Shown: positions 17,835-26,389 of the stretch, piece after piece
Layout: every line of letters begins with the position of its first letter
How positions within the stretch are numbered: position 1 is the stretch's first letter
NCBI RefSeq assembly: GCF_900172265.1
Contig: NZ_FWFK01000001.1
Coordinates: forward strand, 806,001-870,000
Length of the DNA: 64,000 nt
Direction of reading: 5' to 3'
DNA from: Roseivivax jejudonensis
GTDB lineage: Bacteria; Pseudomonadota; Alphaproteobacteria; Rhodobacterales; Rhodobacteraceae
The notes under the pieces: generated by a model
Told to the model about the DNA's origin: nothing
The model's database searches: none
The model's input: only the letters and a program-made list of their open reading frames with translations
Position numbers and translations under genes: made by a program

Positions 17835-17865
17835 AGGGTCGCCCATGCTCCGGGCGGCCCTTTTT
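17835..17865 (+). terminator. Rho-independent terminator
   Basis: Stem AGGGTCGCCC (17835-17844) with GGGCGGCCCT (17852-17861), one G-U pair, loop ATGCTCC, followed by a run of T at 17861-17865. It ends the short transcript that begins before 17694 and may also stop transcripts from the queuosine-precursor transporter gene. Confidence 0.85.
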
Positions 17866-17903
17866 GTTCATGGCATTCGACCCGTTGCCCACCCGGGCGC
17901 GCG

Positions 17904-18374
17904 CTAGCGCCAGAGCGTCGCGTGCGTGACGGCCGAAGGCCCTGTGAGAACGGGCAGGATCTCGGTCTCGATCTCGTGGATGCCGAACTGCTCGGACATA
18001 CCGTGCGGCAGCACGTAGTCGAGGTAGCCTTCGGCTGCATCGCGCCGGTCGAACAGGTAGGTGCCACGACCGCGTCGCGTGTCGGCGTCGAAGGCCCAGA
18101 CCTTCCAGACGAGGCCCGGAACCTCGCTCAGGAACGGGGCGGTGTCGTCCATCCGGGCGAGGAAGTCATCGGTGGCCTCCGTCACGCGAAAACTCACCTG
18201 CACGAGCACCGCGCCGGCGCGGTCGGGCACGGCGCTGCGCGGCGTATCGTAGGCCGCGGCGATCCCGCGCAAGAGAAACCGCGACAGCGATGCCGCCATG
18301 CGCTCGGCGACGGGTCGAGGCGGATCTGCCCAGGGGCCCGCCTTCAGCGCGCCACGGTCGCAATGGAACGTCAT
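17904..18374 (-). CDS. YdhR-like dimeric alpha-beta barrel protein
   Basis: 156-residue protein resembling the YdhR family: VLVQVSFRV ... PGLVWKVWAFDADTRRGRGTYLFDRRDAAEGYLDY matches the ferredoxin-like barrel of YdhR (PGLIWK..., gxYLFxDxxxAxxYL). YdhR is called a putative monooxygenase by fold only. The N-terminal 60 residues are an extra part. ATG 18374 is preferred over a start at 18425, which would run into the region divergent from arfB. Confidence 0.7.
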   Translation of the reverse strand: MTFHCDRGALKAGPWADPPRPVAERMAASLSRFLLRGIAAAYDTPRSAVPDRAGAVLVQVSFRVTEATDDFLARMDDTAPFLSEVPGLVWKVWAFDADTRRGRGTYLFDRRDAAEGYLDYVLPHGMSEQFGIHEIETEILPVLTGPSAVTHATLWR

Positions 18375-18494
18375 ACCGCACTCCCGGTCATCGTGTCCAA
18401 TGTGATGGCCGTTAACATGCGGCACGGCGCGAGTCGGGTAAAGCGAAATCTGCGGGACTGGCCAGCACCGTCGGTGCGGACTACCACGTAGTGC

Positions 18495-18920
18495 ATGAGC
18501 CTTCGTATCAGCCCGCAGATCACACTCGAGGATTGGGAGATGACCGAGCAGTTCGTCCGCGCCTCCGGGCCGGGCGGGCAGAACGTGAACAAGGTCGCGT
18601 CGGCTGTGGAGCTGCGGTTCGAGGCCGAACGCTCGCCCAACCTTCCGGGCCCGGTGAAGTCACGGCTGCGCCGCCTTGCCGGCCGGCGGTGGACGAAGGA
18701 CGGCGCGGTGGTGATCCAGGTCGACGAGACCCGCAGCCAGGCGCGCAACCGCGACATCGCCCGCACGCGCCTGTCGGAACTTGTCGCGAAGGCGCTGGAA
18801 AAACCGAAACGCCGGATCCCGACGAAGCCGTCCGCCGGACAGAAACGCAAGCGCATCGAGGCCAAGAAGGCGCGCGGCCAGGTCAAGGCGATGCGCGGCC
18901 GGATCGATCCCGCAGACTGA
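18495..18920 (+). CDS. arfB: Alternative ribosome-rescue factor, peptidyl-tRNA hydrolase ArfB
   Basis: Releases stalled peptides from ribosomes lacking a stop codon. 141 residues: the GGQ motif in RASGPGGQNVNKVASAVELRF and a C-terminal basic tail (GQKRKRIEAKKARGQVKAMRGR) that enters the mRNA channel in E. coli ArfB. Length and tail distinguish it from RF1/RF2. It is monocistronic, divergent from the YdhR-like gene and convergent with the MarR gene. Confidence 0.94.
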   Translation: MSLRISPQITLEDWEMTEQFVRASGPGGQNVNKVASAVELRFEAERSPNLPGPVKSRLRRLAGRRWTKDGAVVIQVDETRSQARNRDIARTRLSELVAKALEKPKRRIPTKPSAGQKRKRIEAKKARGQVKAMRGRIDPAD

Positions 18921-18929
18921 CGCGTCGCC

Positions 18930-19430
18930 TCAGGCGTCGCCGGAGGCGCTGCCGATCCGCTGCATGAGGGACACGAGCGTCGAACGCTCCTCGGGCGTGA
19001 TCCCGGCAAGAACGCGATCTTCGTGCTCGGTCGTCAGGGCCAGCGCACGTTGCGCCAGCGTGCGCCCGGCCGCCGTTGGCGTGAGGGCGTAGGCGCGCCG
19101 ATCCGTCGGCACGCGCGTGCGCAGCACGAGGTTGCGGCTTTCCAGTTCGTCGAGGATGGACACGAGGTTCGGCCGCTCGATCGCCAGCGCGTCGGCCAGC
19201 TGCGATTGCCGCAGACCGGGGTTGTCCACCACCACGACGAGCACCGACATGGTGATCATGCGCAGATCGATTTCCTTGAGCGTGCGTGCCATGTCCGCCT
19301 GAAGCAGGTTGGCGGCACGCCTCATGTGGTAGCCGACGAACTGATGAAGAATCGCGTCGTCGATGACAGCGTCCGCCTCGGGCTCCACTGCAATCGGCGC
19401 GTTCTTGTTGTGTGAATCCATATGACCCAT
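18930..19430 (-). CDS. MarR-family transcriptional regulator
   Basis: About 166 residues with a MarR winged helix-turn-helix: LQADMARTLKEIDLRMITMSVLVVVVDNPGLRQSQLADALAIERPNLVSILDELESRNLV, then the wing RVPTDRRAYALTPTAAGR. Likely a ligand-responsive repressor. The start could be ATG 19430, ATG 19421 or GTG 19439; none has a clear ribosome site. It lies 108 bp downstream of the dehydrogenase gene in the same direction, so control of the TRAP transporter-dehydrogenase cluster is a reasonable inference. Confidence 0.85.
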   Translation of the reverse strand: MGHMDSHNKNAPIAVEPEADAVIDDAILHQFVGYHMRRAANLLQADMARTLKEIDLRMITMSVLVVVVDNPGLRQSQLADALAIERPNLVSILDELESRNLVLRTRVPTDRRAYALTPTAAGRTLAQRALALTTEHEDRVLAGITPEERSTLVSLMQRIGSASGDA

Positions 19431-19538
19431 GTCACTCACTGGGTTGAATCATGACCGTTTCGGCCCCACCGGGCAAGACTGGTGCGCCGCGGCGCAGCAC
19501 CGACTTATGCACGAGAGCCGCACTCAGACCTTCCGCTC

Positions 19539-20303
19539 CTATCGCGGCGGCAGACGAACGGCCCCGTCGAGCCGGACCGTCGTGCCGTTGAGATACGCAT
19601 TCTCGACGATACTTCCGACGAGATGCGCGAATTCGTCCGGGTCGCCGAGCCGCGACGGAAACGGAATCGTTCCGGCGATCGCCTCGGTCGTTTCGGGCGG
19701 CAGTCCTTCCATCATCGGGGTGTGAAACAGCCCCGGCGCGATCGATATCACCCGGATCCCGTGGCGTGCCAACTCGCGCGCCGCAGGAAGGCCCATCGCC
19801 GCCACGCCACCCTTCGACGCGGCATAGGCACATTGCCCGATCTGCCCCTCCTCGAACGCGATTGACGCCGTGTTGATGATCACCCCACGCTCGCCCGTAT
19901 CGAGCGGATCGAGGGCCGACATCACGCGCGCGGCATGGCTCATGACGGTGAAGCTGCCGATCAGGTTGACGCCGACGACCTGCGCGAACAGGTCGACCGA
20001 CAATTCGCCGTCACGTCCGACGATCCGCGCCGCAGGCGCGATGCCGGCGCAGTTCACCGCGATTCGCGGCGTCGCGCCCAGCGCCTTTGCCGCGGCATCG
20101 ATCGCGCTGCCCACGGCCGCGGAGTCCGTGACATCGGCGGACAGCGCGACGCCCCCGACCTCGAGCGCCGCGGCCTCTGCCGCCTCAGCATCGCGGTCGA
20201 TAACCGCGACGCGGGCCCCGCGGGCCGCGAGATGCCGCACCGTCGCGCGGCCGAGGCCGCTTGCCCCACCCGAAACCACTGCCACTGCGTCGGAAATCTG
20301 CAT
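19539..20303 (-). CDS. Short-chain dehydrogenase, 3-hydroxyacyl-CoA dehydrogenase type II-like
   Basis: 254-residue NAD(P)-dependent SDR. Cofactor motif SGGASGLGRA, NCAGIAPA (NAG-like), catalytic Ser in INTASIAF and YAASKGGVAAM (YxxxK). The segment GERGVIINTASIAFEEGQIGQCAYAASKGG resembles the HSD10/type II 3-hydroxyacyl-CoA dehydrogenase branch, which acts on fatty or branched-chain acyl-CoAs. The start at ATG 20303 is preceded by GGAGGAG. It sits 93 bp downstream of dctM, so the imported substrate may feed this step. Confidence 0.82.
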   Translation of the reverse strand: MQISDAVAVVSGGASGLGRATVRHLAARGARVAVIDRDAEAAEAAALEVGGVALSADVTDSAAVGSAIDAAAKALGATPRIAVNCAGIAPAARIVGRDGELSVDLFAQVVGVNLIGSFTVMSHAARVMSALDPLDTGERGVIINTASIAFEEGQIGQCAYAASKGGVAAMGLPAARELARHGIRVISIAPGLFHTPMMEGLPPETTEAIAGTIPFPSRLGDPDEFAHLVGSIVENAYLNGTTVRLDGAVRLPPR

Positions 20304-20345
20304 TCGATTGCTCCTCCGCACGACTATTAGCACGGAAAACTATAT

Positions 20346-20364
20346 CGAACATTTATTGTGTCCG
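20346..20364. promoter_or_regulatory. Imperfect inverted repeat upstream of the dehydrogenase gene
   Basis: CGAACA (20346-20351) and TGTCCG (20359-20364) form near-palindromic arms around an AT-rich centre in the dctM-dehydrogenase gap. Size and base content suit a MarR-type operator, and a MarR gene is nearby. Weak evidence only. Confidence 0.3.
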
Positions 20365-20396
20365 ATTTCGAGACGCGGTCCGCTGTAAACCCGCCC

Positions 20397-21710
20397 TTAC
20401 ATTATCGGAAAGAGCGTGATGACCGGAAACAGCACGAGCAGAATGACACGCAGGATGTCCGACCCGACGAACCAGAGCACCGCACGGTAGGTTTCGGTCA
20501 TCGGGGTCGCGCGATCCATCGAATTGATGATGAAAAGGTTCATTCCCACCGGCGGCGTGATGAGCCCGACCTCGACCACGATCAGGACGAGGATCCCGAA
20601 CCAGATCGCCATGTTCTCCGGCGACATGCCGAAATCGAGAACCGAGATCACGGGAAAGAAGATCGGGATCGTCAGCAGGATCATCGACAGGCTGTCCATC
20701 AGGCAGCCGAAGGCGAGGTAGAACAGGAGAATCAGCGTCAGGACGGTCCACGGACTGAACCCCTGCCCGACCACCCAGGCCGACAGTTCCTGCGGCACCT
20801 GGCTGAGCGCGAGAAAGGAATTGTAGAAGCCCGCCCCGAGCACGATGAAGAAGATCATCGCGGTCGCGGTCGCCGTCGCGATGATGCTTTCGCGGAACAC
20901 GCGCCAGCTGAGGTTCCCCGACAGCAGGGCGGCGATGCCCGTGCCCGCGGCGCCGACCGCGGCCCCCTCCGTCGGCGTGAACCACCCGAGGTAGATACCG
21001 CCCACGACCAGAAGGAACACGAGCAGCACCGGCCAGACGCGCGCCAGCGCCGCCCAGCGTTCGGCATAGGGCTGCGGCTCACGCGTGCCCGCGCGGTCGG
21101 GATAGAGCCGCACGTAGATCGAGATGGCGATGACATAGCCCACCGCCGCGAGCACGCCGGGAATGAACGCGGCGAGGAACAGCTTGGCGATGTTCTGTTC
21201 GGTGAGGATCGCGTAGATCACGAGGATCACCGACGGCGGAATCAGGATGCCGAGCGTGCCGCCCGCCGCCAGCGTGGCGGTCGAGAACCCTCCGGAATAG
21301 CCGTAGCGGCGCAGTTCCGGCAGCGCGACCCGGCTCATCGTCGCCGCCGTCGCGAGCGATGAGCCGCAGATGGCGCCGAAGCCCGCGCACGCGCCGACCG
21401 CCGCCATCGCCACACCGCCCTTGCGATGCCCGAGCCACGCCTCGGCGGCCTTGAAGAGCGACGTCGACATGCCGGACAGCGTCGCGAACTGCCCCATCAG
21501 CAGGAACATCGGCACGATGGTCAGCGAATAGCTCGAGAACGTGGTGTAGGCTTCGGTCTTGAGCTTCGACAGGAACATCGAAGGCGTGCCGATGGCGAGC
21601 CACAGACCGCCCATTCCGCACAGCAGCATGGCGAGCCCGATGGGCGCGCGCAGAAAGATCATCAGCAGCAGGATCGGAAAGGACGCGTAGCCCAGCTCGA
21701 GCGTGCTCAA
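20397..21710 (-). CDS. dctM: TRAP transporter large membrane subunit (DctM)
   Basis: 437-residue permease subunit of a tripartite ATP-independent periplasmic transporter, powered by an ion gradient. About twelve membrane segments; typical DctM stretches are CAGFGAICGSSLATAATMSRVALPEL, GGTLGILIPPSVILVIYAILTEQ and GWFTPTEGAAVGAAGTGI, and the end VVEVGLITPPVGMNLFIIN. I take TTG 21710 as start because it overlaps the dctQ stop (TTGA) and gives the usual length; no closer ATG fits. Confidence 0.92.
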   Translation of the reverse strand: MSTLELGYASFPILLLMIFLRAPIGLAMLLCGMGGLWLAIGTPSMFLSKLKTEAYTTFSSYSLTIVPMFLLMGQFATLSGMSTSLFKAAEAWLGHRKGGVAMAAVGACAGFGAICGSSLATAATMSRVALPELRRYGYSGGFSTATLAAGGTLGILIPPSVILVIYAILTEQNIAKLFLAAFIPGVLAAVGYVIAISIYVRLYPDRAGTREPQPYAERWAALARVWPVLLVFLLVVGGIYLGWFTPTEGAAVGAAGTGIAALLSGNLSWRVFRESIIATATATAMIFFIVLGAGFYNSFLALSQVPQELSAWVVGQGFSPWTVLTLILLFYLAFGCLMDSLSMILLTIPIFFPVISVLDFGMSPENMAIWFGILVLIVVEVGLITPPVGMNLFIINSMDRATPMTETYRAVLWFVGSDILRVILLVLFPVITLFPIM

Positions 21711-22291
21711 TGGTCGGCCTCCAGGTGGCCCGGCAGCGGCGTCGTGCCAGTCACTGCGCCGCGCAGGCGGGCGTAGGCACAGTACAGACCGATGATCACC
21801 GCCGCGACGGCGCCCGCGAGACTGGCCGCATAGGCCCACCAGATCGGAAATTGCAGGAGGAACGTCGTCTCGCCGTAGCGCATCTTGTCGCTCATCCCGA
21901 GATAGAGCCGCCACGCGATCAGCGCGAGCGTGGCCGTCAGGACGCATTCCCAGAACGCCAGGATCCAGCGGTTGCCGCGCTGGGGCAGCGCCTGCGTGAA
22001 GATGTCGACCGTCGCATGCGCAGAGTAGAGCTGGCACACCGGCAGAAAGGCGAAGATTGCAAACGCGACGCCAGCCTCGACGATCTCGAAATCGCCGTTG
22101 ATCGGCCCGACACCGGAGCCGACGAGCGCTGCGGCCAGGCCGGGCGCGATGCTCGTTAGGGCGTCGGAGTGGCCCAGCGTGTTCAGCCCGCGGCCCAGAA
22201 CGCTGAGACAGGTCAGTACGACGAGACCGGTCAGGACGAGCCCGCCGATCTGCGCCATGACCCGGGCGAGGCCGGTGACGAAGCTGAGCAT
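21707..22291 (-). CDS. dctQ: TRAP transporter small membrane subunit (DctQ)
   Basis: 194 residues with four membrane segments, as in DctQ proteins: VLTGLVVLTCLSVLGRG, VEAGVAFAIFAFLPVCQLYSAHATVDIF, RWILAFWECVLTATLALIAWRLYLG and FPIWWAYAASLAGAVAAVIIGL. It lies between the binding protein and DctM genes, overlapping the DctM start by 4 nt. Confidence 0.9.
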   Translation of the reverse strand: MLSFVTGLARVMAQIGGLVLTGLVVLTCLSVLGRGLNTLGHSDALTSIAPGLAAALVGSGVGPINGDFEIVEAGVAFAIFAFLPVCQLYSAHATVDIFTQALPQRGNRWILAFWECVLTATLALIAWRLYLGMSDKMRYGETTFLLQFPIWWAYAASLAGAVAAVIIGLYCAYARLRGAVTGTTPLPGHLEADH

Positions 22292-22346
22292 GTCCGGCCC
22301 TCCCGTCGGGCGGCGGGACCGGCCGAGCCGGCCCCGGCGGCCCCTG

Positions 22347-23375
22347 TCACTCTGCCGAGTATTCCTCGATCAGTTCGTTCGCGCGATCGTAAAGACCCTG
22401 ACCGTCCAGCCCGCGTTCGTCCATTTCGGCGATCCACGCGTCGATTGTCGGCGCGGCCGCTTCATCCCATTCCGCCACCTGCTCCTCGGACAGCGTGATG
22501 ATGTTGTTGCCGGCCTCGACGGCCGCCTCGCGCGCCGGGGTGTCGTAGGATTGCATGGTCTTGCCGGCAAAGCCCGAGAACTCGAGCCCCGAATTGTCGT
22601 CGATCACCTGCTTCAGGTCATCGGGCAGGCTGTCGTAGGTGTTGCGGTTCATCGCGAAGATGAACGACGTGGTATAGAGCATCTCGGGCCCGAACTCGGT
22701 GTGGTTCTGGACCAGCTCGGGGATGCGCAGTGCGCTCGTGACCTCCCAGGGGATCACCGCGCCGTCAACCACGCCCTTGGACAGCGCCTCCGGGATCGCG
22801 GGCACCGGCATGCCGACCGGCGTCGCGCCGAGCCGTTCGAACATCATGTTCGTGGTACGCGTCGGCGCGCGCAGCTTCACCCCGTTGAGGTCGTCCACGG
22901 TCTCGATCGGTTCGCTGGAATGGATCACGCCCGGTCCGTGCACCCAGGTGGCCAACACCTTGAAGTCCGAGAAGTCGTTTTCGAACATCGTCTCTTCGGC
23001 CAGCGTCCAGTACGCCTTCGACGCCGGTTCCGCGTCGGACACGGTGAACGGCAGTTCGAACACCTCGGCACGCGGGAATCGGCCAGGCGTGTAGCCGGCA
23101 ACGGTCCAGATCACGTCGGCCACGCCGTCGATCACCTGGTCGACGAGTTGCGGCGGCGTGCCGCCCAGCTGCATCGAGGGATAGTGCTGAACCGCGATGC
23201 GGCCCTCGGACTGCTCCTCGACCCGCTCCTTCCACACTTCGAGGATATGCTGCGGCACGTTGGCCTGCAGCGGCAGAAACTGGTGCATCCGCAGTGTCAC
23301 CTCCTGCGCCGAAGCGGTGCCGGCCATCCCGGCGAGCGCGGCGGCCGCCAGAAGCGTTCTACGCGTGATCTTCAT
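22347..23375 (-). CDS. dctP: TRAP transporter periplasmic substrate-binding protein (DctP)
   Basis: 342 residues. Signal peptide MKITRRTLLAAAALAGMAGTASA, then the mature DctP fold: VTLRMHQFLPLQANVPQHI, the dimer/ligand region VDGAVIPWEVTSALRIPEL and the expected Arg in KLRAPTRTTNMMFERLGATPV that usually pairs with a carboxylate. The ligand is therefore probably an organic acid, but its identity cannot be read. First gene of the set, with a 24-bp palindrome 147 bp upstream. Confidence 0.93.
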   Translation of the reverse strand: MKITRRTLLAAAALAGMAGTASAQEVTLRMHQFLPLQANVPQHILEVWKERVEEQSEGRIAVQHYPSMQLGGTPPQLVDQVIDGVADVIWTVAGYTPGRFPRAEVFELPFTVSDAEPASKAYWTLAEETMFENDFSDFKVLATWVHGPGVIHSSEPIETVDDLNGVKLRAPTRTTNMMFERLGATPVGMPVPAIPEALSKGVVDGAVIPWEVTSALRIPELVQNHTEFGPEMLYTTSFIFAMNRNTYDSLPDDLKQVIDDNSGLEFSGFAGKTMQSYDTPAREAAVEAGNNIITLSEEQVAEWDEAAAPTIDAWIAEMDERGLDGQGLYDRANELIEEYSAE

Positions 23376-23521
23376 GATATCCTCCCCTGTCGCACCTTGC
23401 GGCGACCTTTTGCGCGCCGCGCTCCATCGCGGCCCGGAACGGGGTCATGTGCCAGCCCCTCTGGCCAACGTCACGTCCCCGGATCGATGAGTGCAAATCC
23501 GGCCCGGCGATGCAAGACCAA

Positions 23522-23545
23522 TTCGCCGACCGAACGGTCGGCGAA
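23522..23545. promoter_or_regulatory. Palindromic candidate operator upstream of dctP
   Basis: Perfect 11-bp arms TTCGCCGACCG and CGGTCGGCGAA around AA. The centre GACCGAACGGTC resembles TetR-family operators. It lies in the 281-bp gap between dctP and the TIGR02302 gene. No T run follows on either strand, which argues against a terminator. Confidence 0.5.
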
Positions 23546-23656
23546 CTGCGTCGCCGCCCTGCACGTCACGGTGAGGCTAGGCGTGCGCTGGTTCCGCGCC
23601 AGATGCGCCGCGACCGCGCGATGGGACTTTGCGAACATCCCGCGGCGCAAGAGCGC

Positions 23657-26332
23657 TCAGAACCGCTCCAACAGCCGTTCGAGATATTCGAGTTCCTCGT
23701 CCGGGCGCTCGCCCTCGCCCGAGCGGCGGCGGATCTCGTCGAGAAGCTCCCGCGCCCGGCGATAGACATCTTCGCCCTGCAGCATCGTCTCGTTGGTGCC
23801 GATCTGGCCGTTGGACCCCGTGTCGCGGCCCAGCGGATCGCGCTGCTGGCCCGGATCCTCGCCCCGCGCCATGCCCTGCTGGCCCTGCTGGCCCGGCTGC
23901 TGGCCCTGCTGTTCGGCCATCGCCTCGCCAAGGTTGCGCATGCCCTCGCGCAGCGCTTCCATCGCCTCGGACTGGCGGTCGATCGCGCCGGCAAGGTCCT
24001 CCTCGCGCAGGGCGCGTTCGGCACCATCCATCGCGCCCTCGGCCCGGTCCAGCGCCTCGGCGGCACGGTCGCCGGCCTCGCTGCCGCCGCCGGGAAGGTT
24101 CTGACGCTGCCGGTTCAGTTCCTGGCGAAGCGCGCCCTGCCGGTCGGCGAGGTTCTCCTCAAGCGACTGCTCGCCGCCCTGGCCCTGGCCTTGCTGGTTC
24201 TGCGCCTGGCCCTGGCCTTGCCCCTGGCCCTGCTGGTTCTGCTGACCCTGGCCGCGGCCCTGCTGCTGGCCCTGCCCCTGCTGACCCTGCTGCTGGCCCT
24301 GTTGCTGACCCTGCTGACCCTGTTCACCCTGCCGCTGCTGGCCCGGATTGAACTGCTCCTGCAGGTCGCGGAAGGCCTGATCGGACAGGTCCTGCTGTTC
24401 GCGCAGCGTGTCGGCAAGGTCGTCCATTGCCTGCTCGCCGGGGCTCTGCTGCCCCTGACCCTGGCCCTGGGTGACCCGCATGTTCTCCATCATCTGCTGG
24501 AGCTCTTCCAGCGCCTGCTGCGCCTCGGCCATGCGGCCCTGCTCCATCAGCTCCTGGATGCGGTCCATCATCTCCTGCAGGTCGCTCTGCGACATCTGCA
24601 TCATGTTCTCCGCGGGGTTCTGCGGCATGTCCGGGTTCTGCTCGCTCTCCCGCTGCGCCTGTTGGGCCAGCTGGCGCATGTAATCGTCCGTTGCCTGCCG
24701 GAGCTCCTGCATCAGCTCGGCGATCTCCTGCTCCGAGGCCCCGTTGCGCATCGCCTCGTTCAGCCGCTCCTGCGCGCGCGCTAGCCGCTCGCGGGCGTCG
24801 TCGAGGTCCCCGTCCTCCAGGAGCACCGCGAAATCCCACATCGCCGCTGAAATCTCGTCACGCTCCTCCGTCGTCAGGCCGTCCTCGGCGTAGGACTCGA
24901 GATTGGTGCGGATCGTGCGCATCCGCAGATAGTGCTTGGCTTGCCGGAACACGTCGTCGGGCCGGTGCGCCACCGCCCGCAGCACACGTGCCACGTCCGC
25001 TGCGTTCTCGCGGGACCAGAGAAGCGCGCGCCGCTGCTCGATCACCGTGGCCGCCATCGGATCGAAAAACCGCCGCCCCGGCAATGTCAGCACCTCGGCC
25101 TCCGACGTTCCGGTCTGGCCGGCGTCATCGGTCACGCTCAGCGAGATCTCCACCGGCAGATTGGCCCACGGATGCTGCGAGAAGTTGTCGACAAGCGCTT
25201 CCTCGAAATCCGACCGATCCCCGGCGATCGGCATCGGCAGCGCCACCTCGATCGCGGGCCGCTCCTCGGGCGCGGTCTCGAGGCCATAGCGGCGGTCGAC
25301 CTCCTCGAGCGCCAGCGTCATAGTGGCCGTGCCCGATGCGACGCCGTAATCGTCCTCGGCGGAAAAGGCGAGCGACGCCTCGCCGTCCCACGTCGTCTCG
25401 AAGAGACCGGCGCGTGCCACGGTCGGCGCGGCGTCGGCCTGCATCAGAACGTCCCAGGCCCGCCCCCCGGGGCCCTCGACCGCGACCCGCCCCGATCGCG
25501 CGATCTCGAAGGCCTGCGCGGTGTTCTGCGCCTCCTCCGCGCTCTGTTCGAACGGGCGTCCCGACACCGTCTCGGTCACGCTCAGCGCGCCCGCTTCACC
25601 ATACATGCGCAACGTCACGCGGGCGCCCTCCGGCACCTCGACCTCGGCCGCGGAAATGTCGTTGAGATACAGTGCCGGCCGCCGGGTGTAGGCCGGCGGC
25701 TCGATCCAGCCCTCCCAGGTCGGACCGGTTGCAAGCTCGCTGCCACCCCCCGGCCCCATGCCCGTGACCGACTGAACGCGCAGCACCGAGCCGAACAAAA
25801 GCGCAATGCACAGCGCAAGGAGCGCGACGTAGCGCAGCGCGAAGGGGTCGGCCTCGGCCACCCGCAGGTCCGGCCGCACGCCGCGGGCCTCGCTGAGCCG
25901 CTCGCGCATCCGCGCCTGGTACGCGGACCAGAGCGCCGCCGAGGCGCCATCGCGGTCACCGACCGCCTGCCGGTCGAGCGCGCCGCGGATCGGATGACCC
26001 GGCATGGTCGCATCGAGCCGGGCCAGCGCACCCTCCCGCGTTGGCCAGGAGAACAGGCGCATGCCCCGCCACAGCGCCCAGAGCGCCGCGGCCAGCGCCG
26101 CCGCGCCGACCAGCCAGACGACCCCCACCGACACCATCTCGTGCAGGCCCATCATCAGCGCCGCCAACGTCACGAACAGCACCGACCAGAGCGGCCAATA
26201 TGCGCGCACCACACGTTCCGCCCCCATCCCGAGGCGGGTCAGCGCCAGCGGTCGCTTCACGCGGCGCAGGATATCGGAAGCGGCACGAGGCGCGTCGGGT
26301 TCGGCGGCGGGGCGGCGTGTGTCGTCGACCAT
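23657..26332 (-). CDS. TIGR02302/DUF4175 large membrane-anchored protein
   Basis: 891 residues. Two membrane segments near residues 45-85 (WPLWSVLFVTLAALMMGL, VVWLVGAAALAAALWALW), another at about 170-190, a periplasmic-looking beta-rich part, then long helical segments with strong coiled-coil character (ISAAMWDFAVLLEDGDLDDARERLARAQERLNEAM) and an extremely Gln/Gly-rich tract (about residues 635-705: QGQQGQQQGQQQGQQGQGQ). This is the alphaproteobacterial TIGR02302 family of unknown function. It lies downstream of lysA. Repetitive Q/G codons make this a slippage-prone part of the window. Confidence 0.85.
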   Translation of the reverse strand: MVDDTRRPAAEPDAPRAASDILRRVKRPLALTRLGMGAERVVRAYWPLWSVLFVTLAALMMGLHEMVSVGVVWLVGAAALAAALWALWRGMRLFSWPTREGALARLDATMPGHPIRGALDRQAVGDRDGASAALWSAYQARMRERLSEARGVRPDLRVAEADPFALRYVALLALCIALLFGSVLRVQSVTGMGPGGGSELATGPTWEGWIEPPAYTRRPALYLNDISAAEVEVPEGARVTLRMYGEAGALSVTETVSGRPFEQSAEEAQNTAQAFEIARSGRVAVEGPGGRAWDVLMQADAAPTVARAGLFETTWDGEASLAFSAEDDYGVASGTATMTLALEEVDRRYGLETAPEERPAIEVALPMPIAGDRSDFEEALVDNFSQHPWANLPVEISLSVTDDAGQTGTSEAEVLTLPGRRFFDPMAATVIEQRRALLWSRENAADVARVLRAVAHRPDDVFRQAKHYLRMRTIRTNLESYAEDGLTTEERDEISAAMWDFAVLLEDGDLDDARERLARAQERLNEAMRNGASEQEIAELMQELRQATDDYMRQLAQQAQRESEQNPDMPQNPAENMMQMSQSDLQEMMDRIQELMEQGRMAEAQQALEELQQMMENMRVTQGQGQGQQSPGEQAMDDLADTLREQQDLSDQAFRDLQEQFNPGQQRQGEQGQQGQQQGQQQGQQGQGQQQGRGQGQQNQQGQGQGQGQAQNQQGQGQGGEQSLEENLADRQGALRQELNRQRQNLPGGGSEAGDRAAEALDRAEGAMDGAERALREEDLAGAIDRQSEAMEALREGMRNLGEAMAEQQGQQPGQQGQQGMARGEDPGQQRDPLGRDTGSNGQIGTNETMLQGEDVYRRARELLDEIRRRSGEGERPDEELEYLERLLERF

Positions 26333-26389
26333 GCGGTCTCCCGTGTTCGGGACGGCGGGCCGCGTCCCTAGGGGGTCAGGGCCGCCGGA

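Noticed and set aside
23447-24784. 445-codon Leu-rich frame opposite the TIGR02302 gene
   Set aside because: Leu/Ala runs are the complement of the Gln/Gly tract (CTG versus CAG); no start signal, so not a membrane protein gene.
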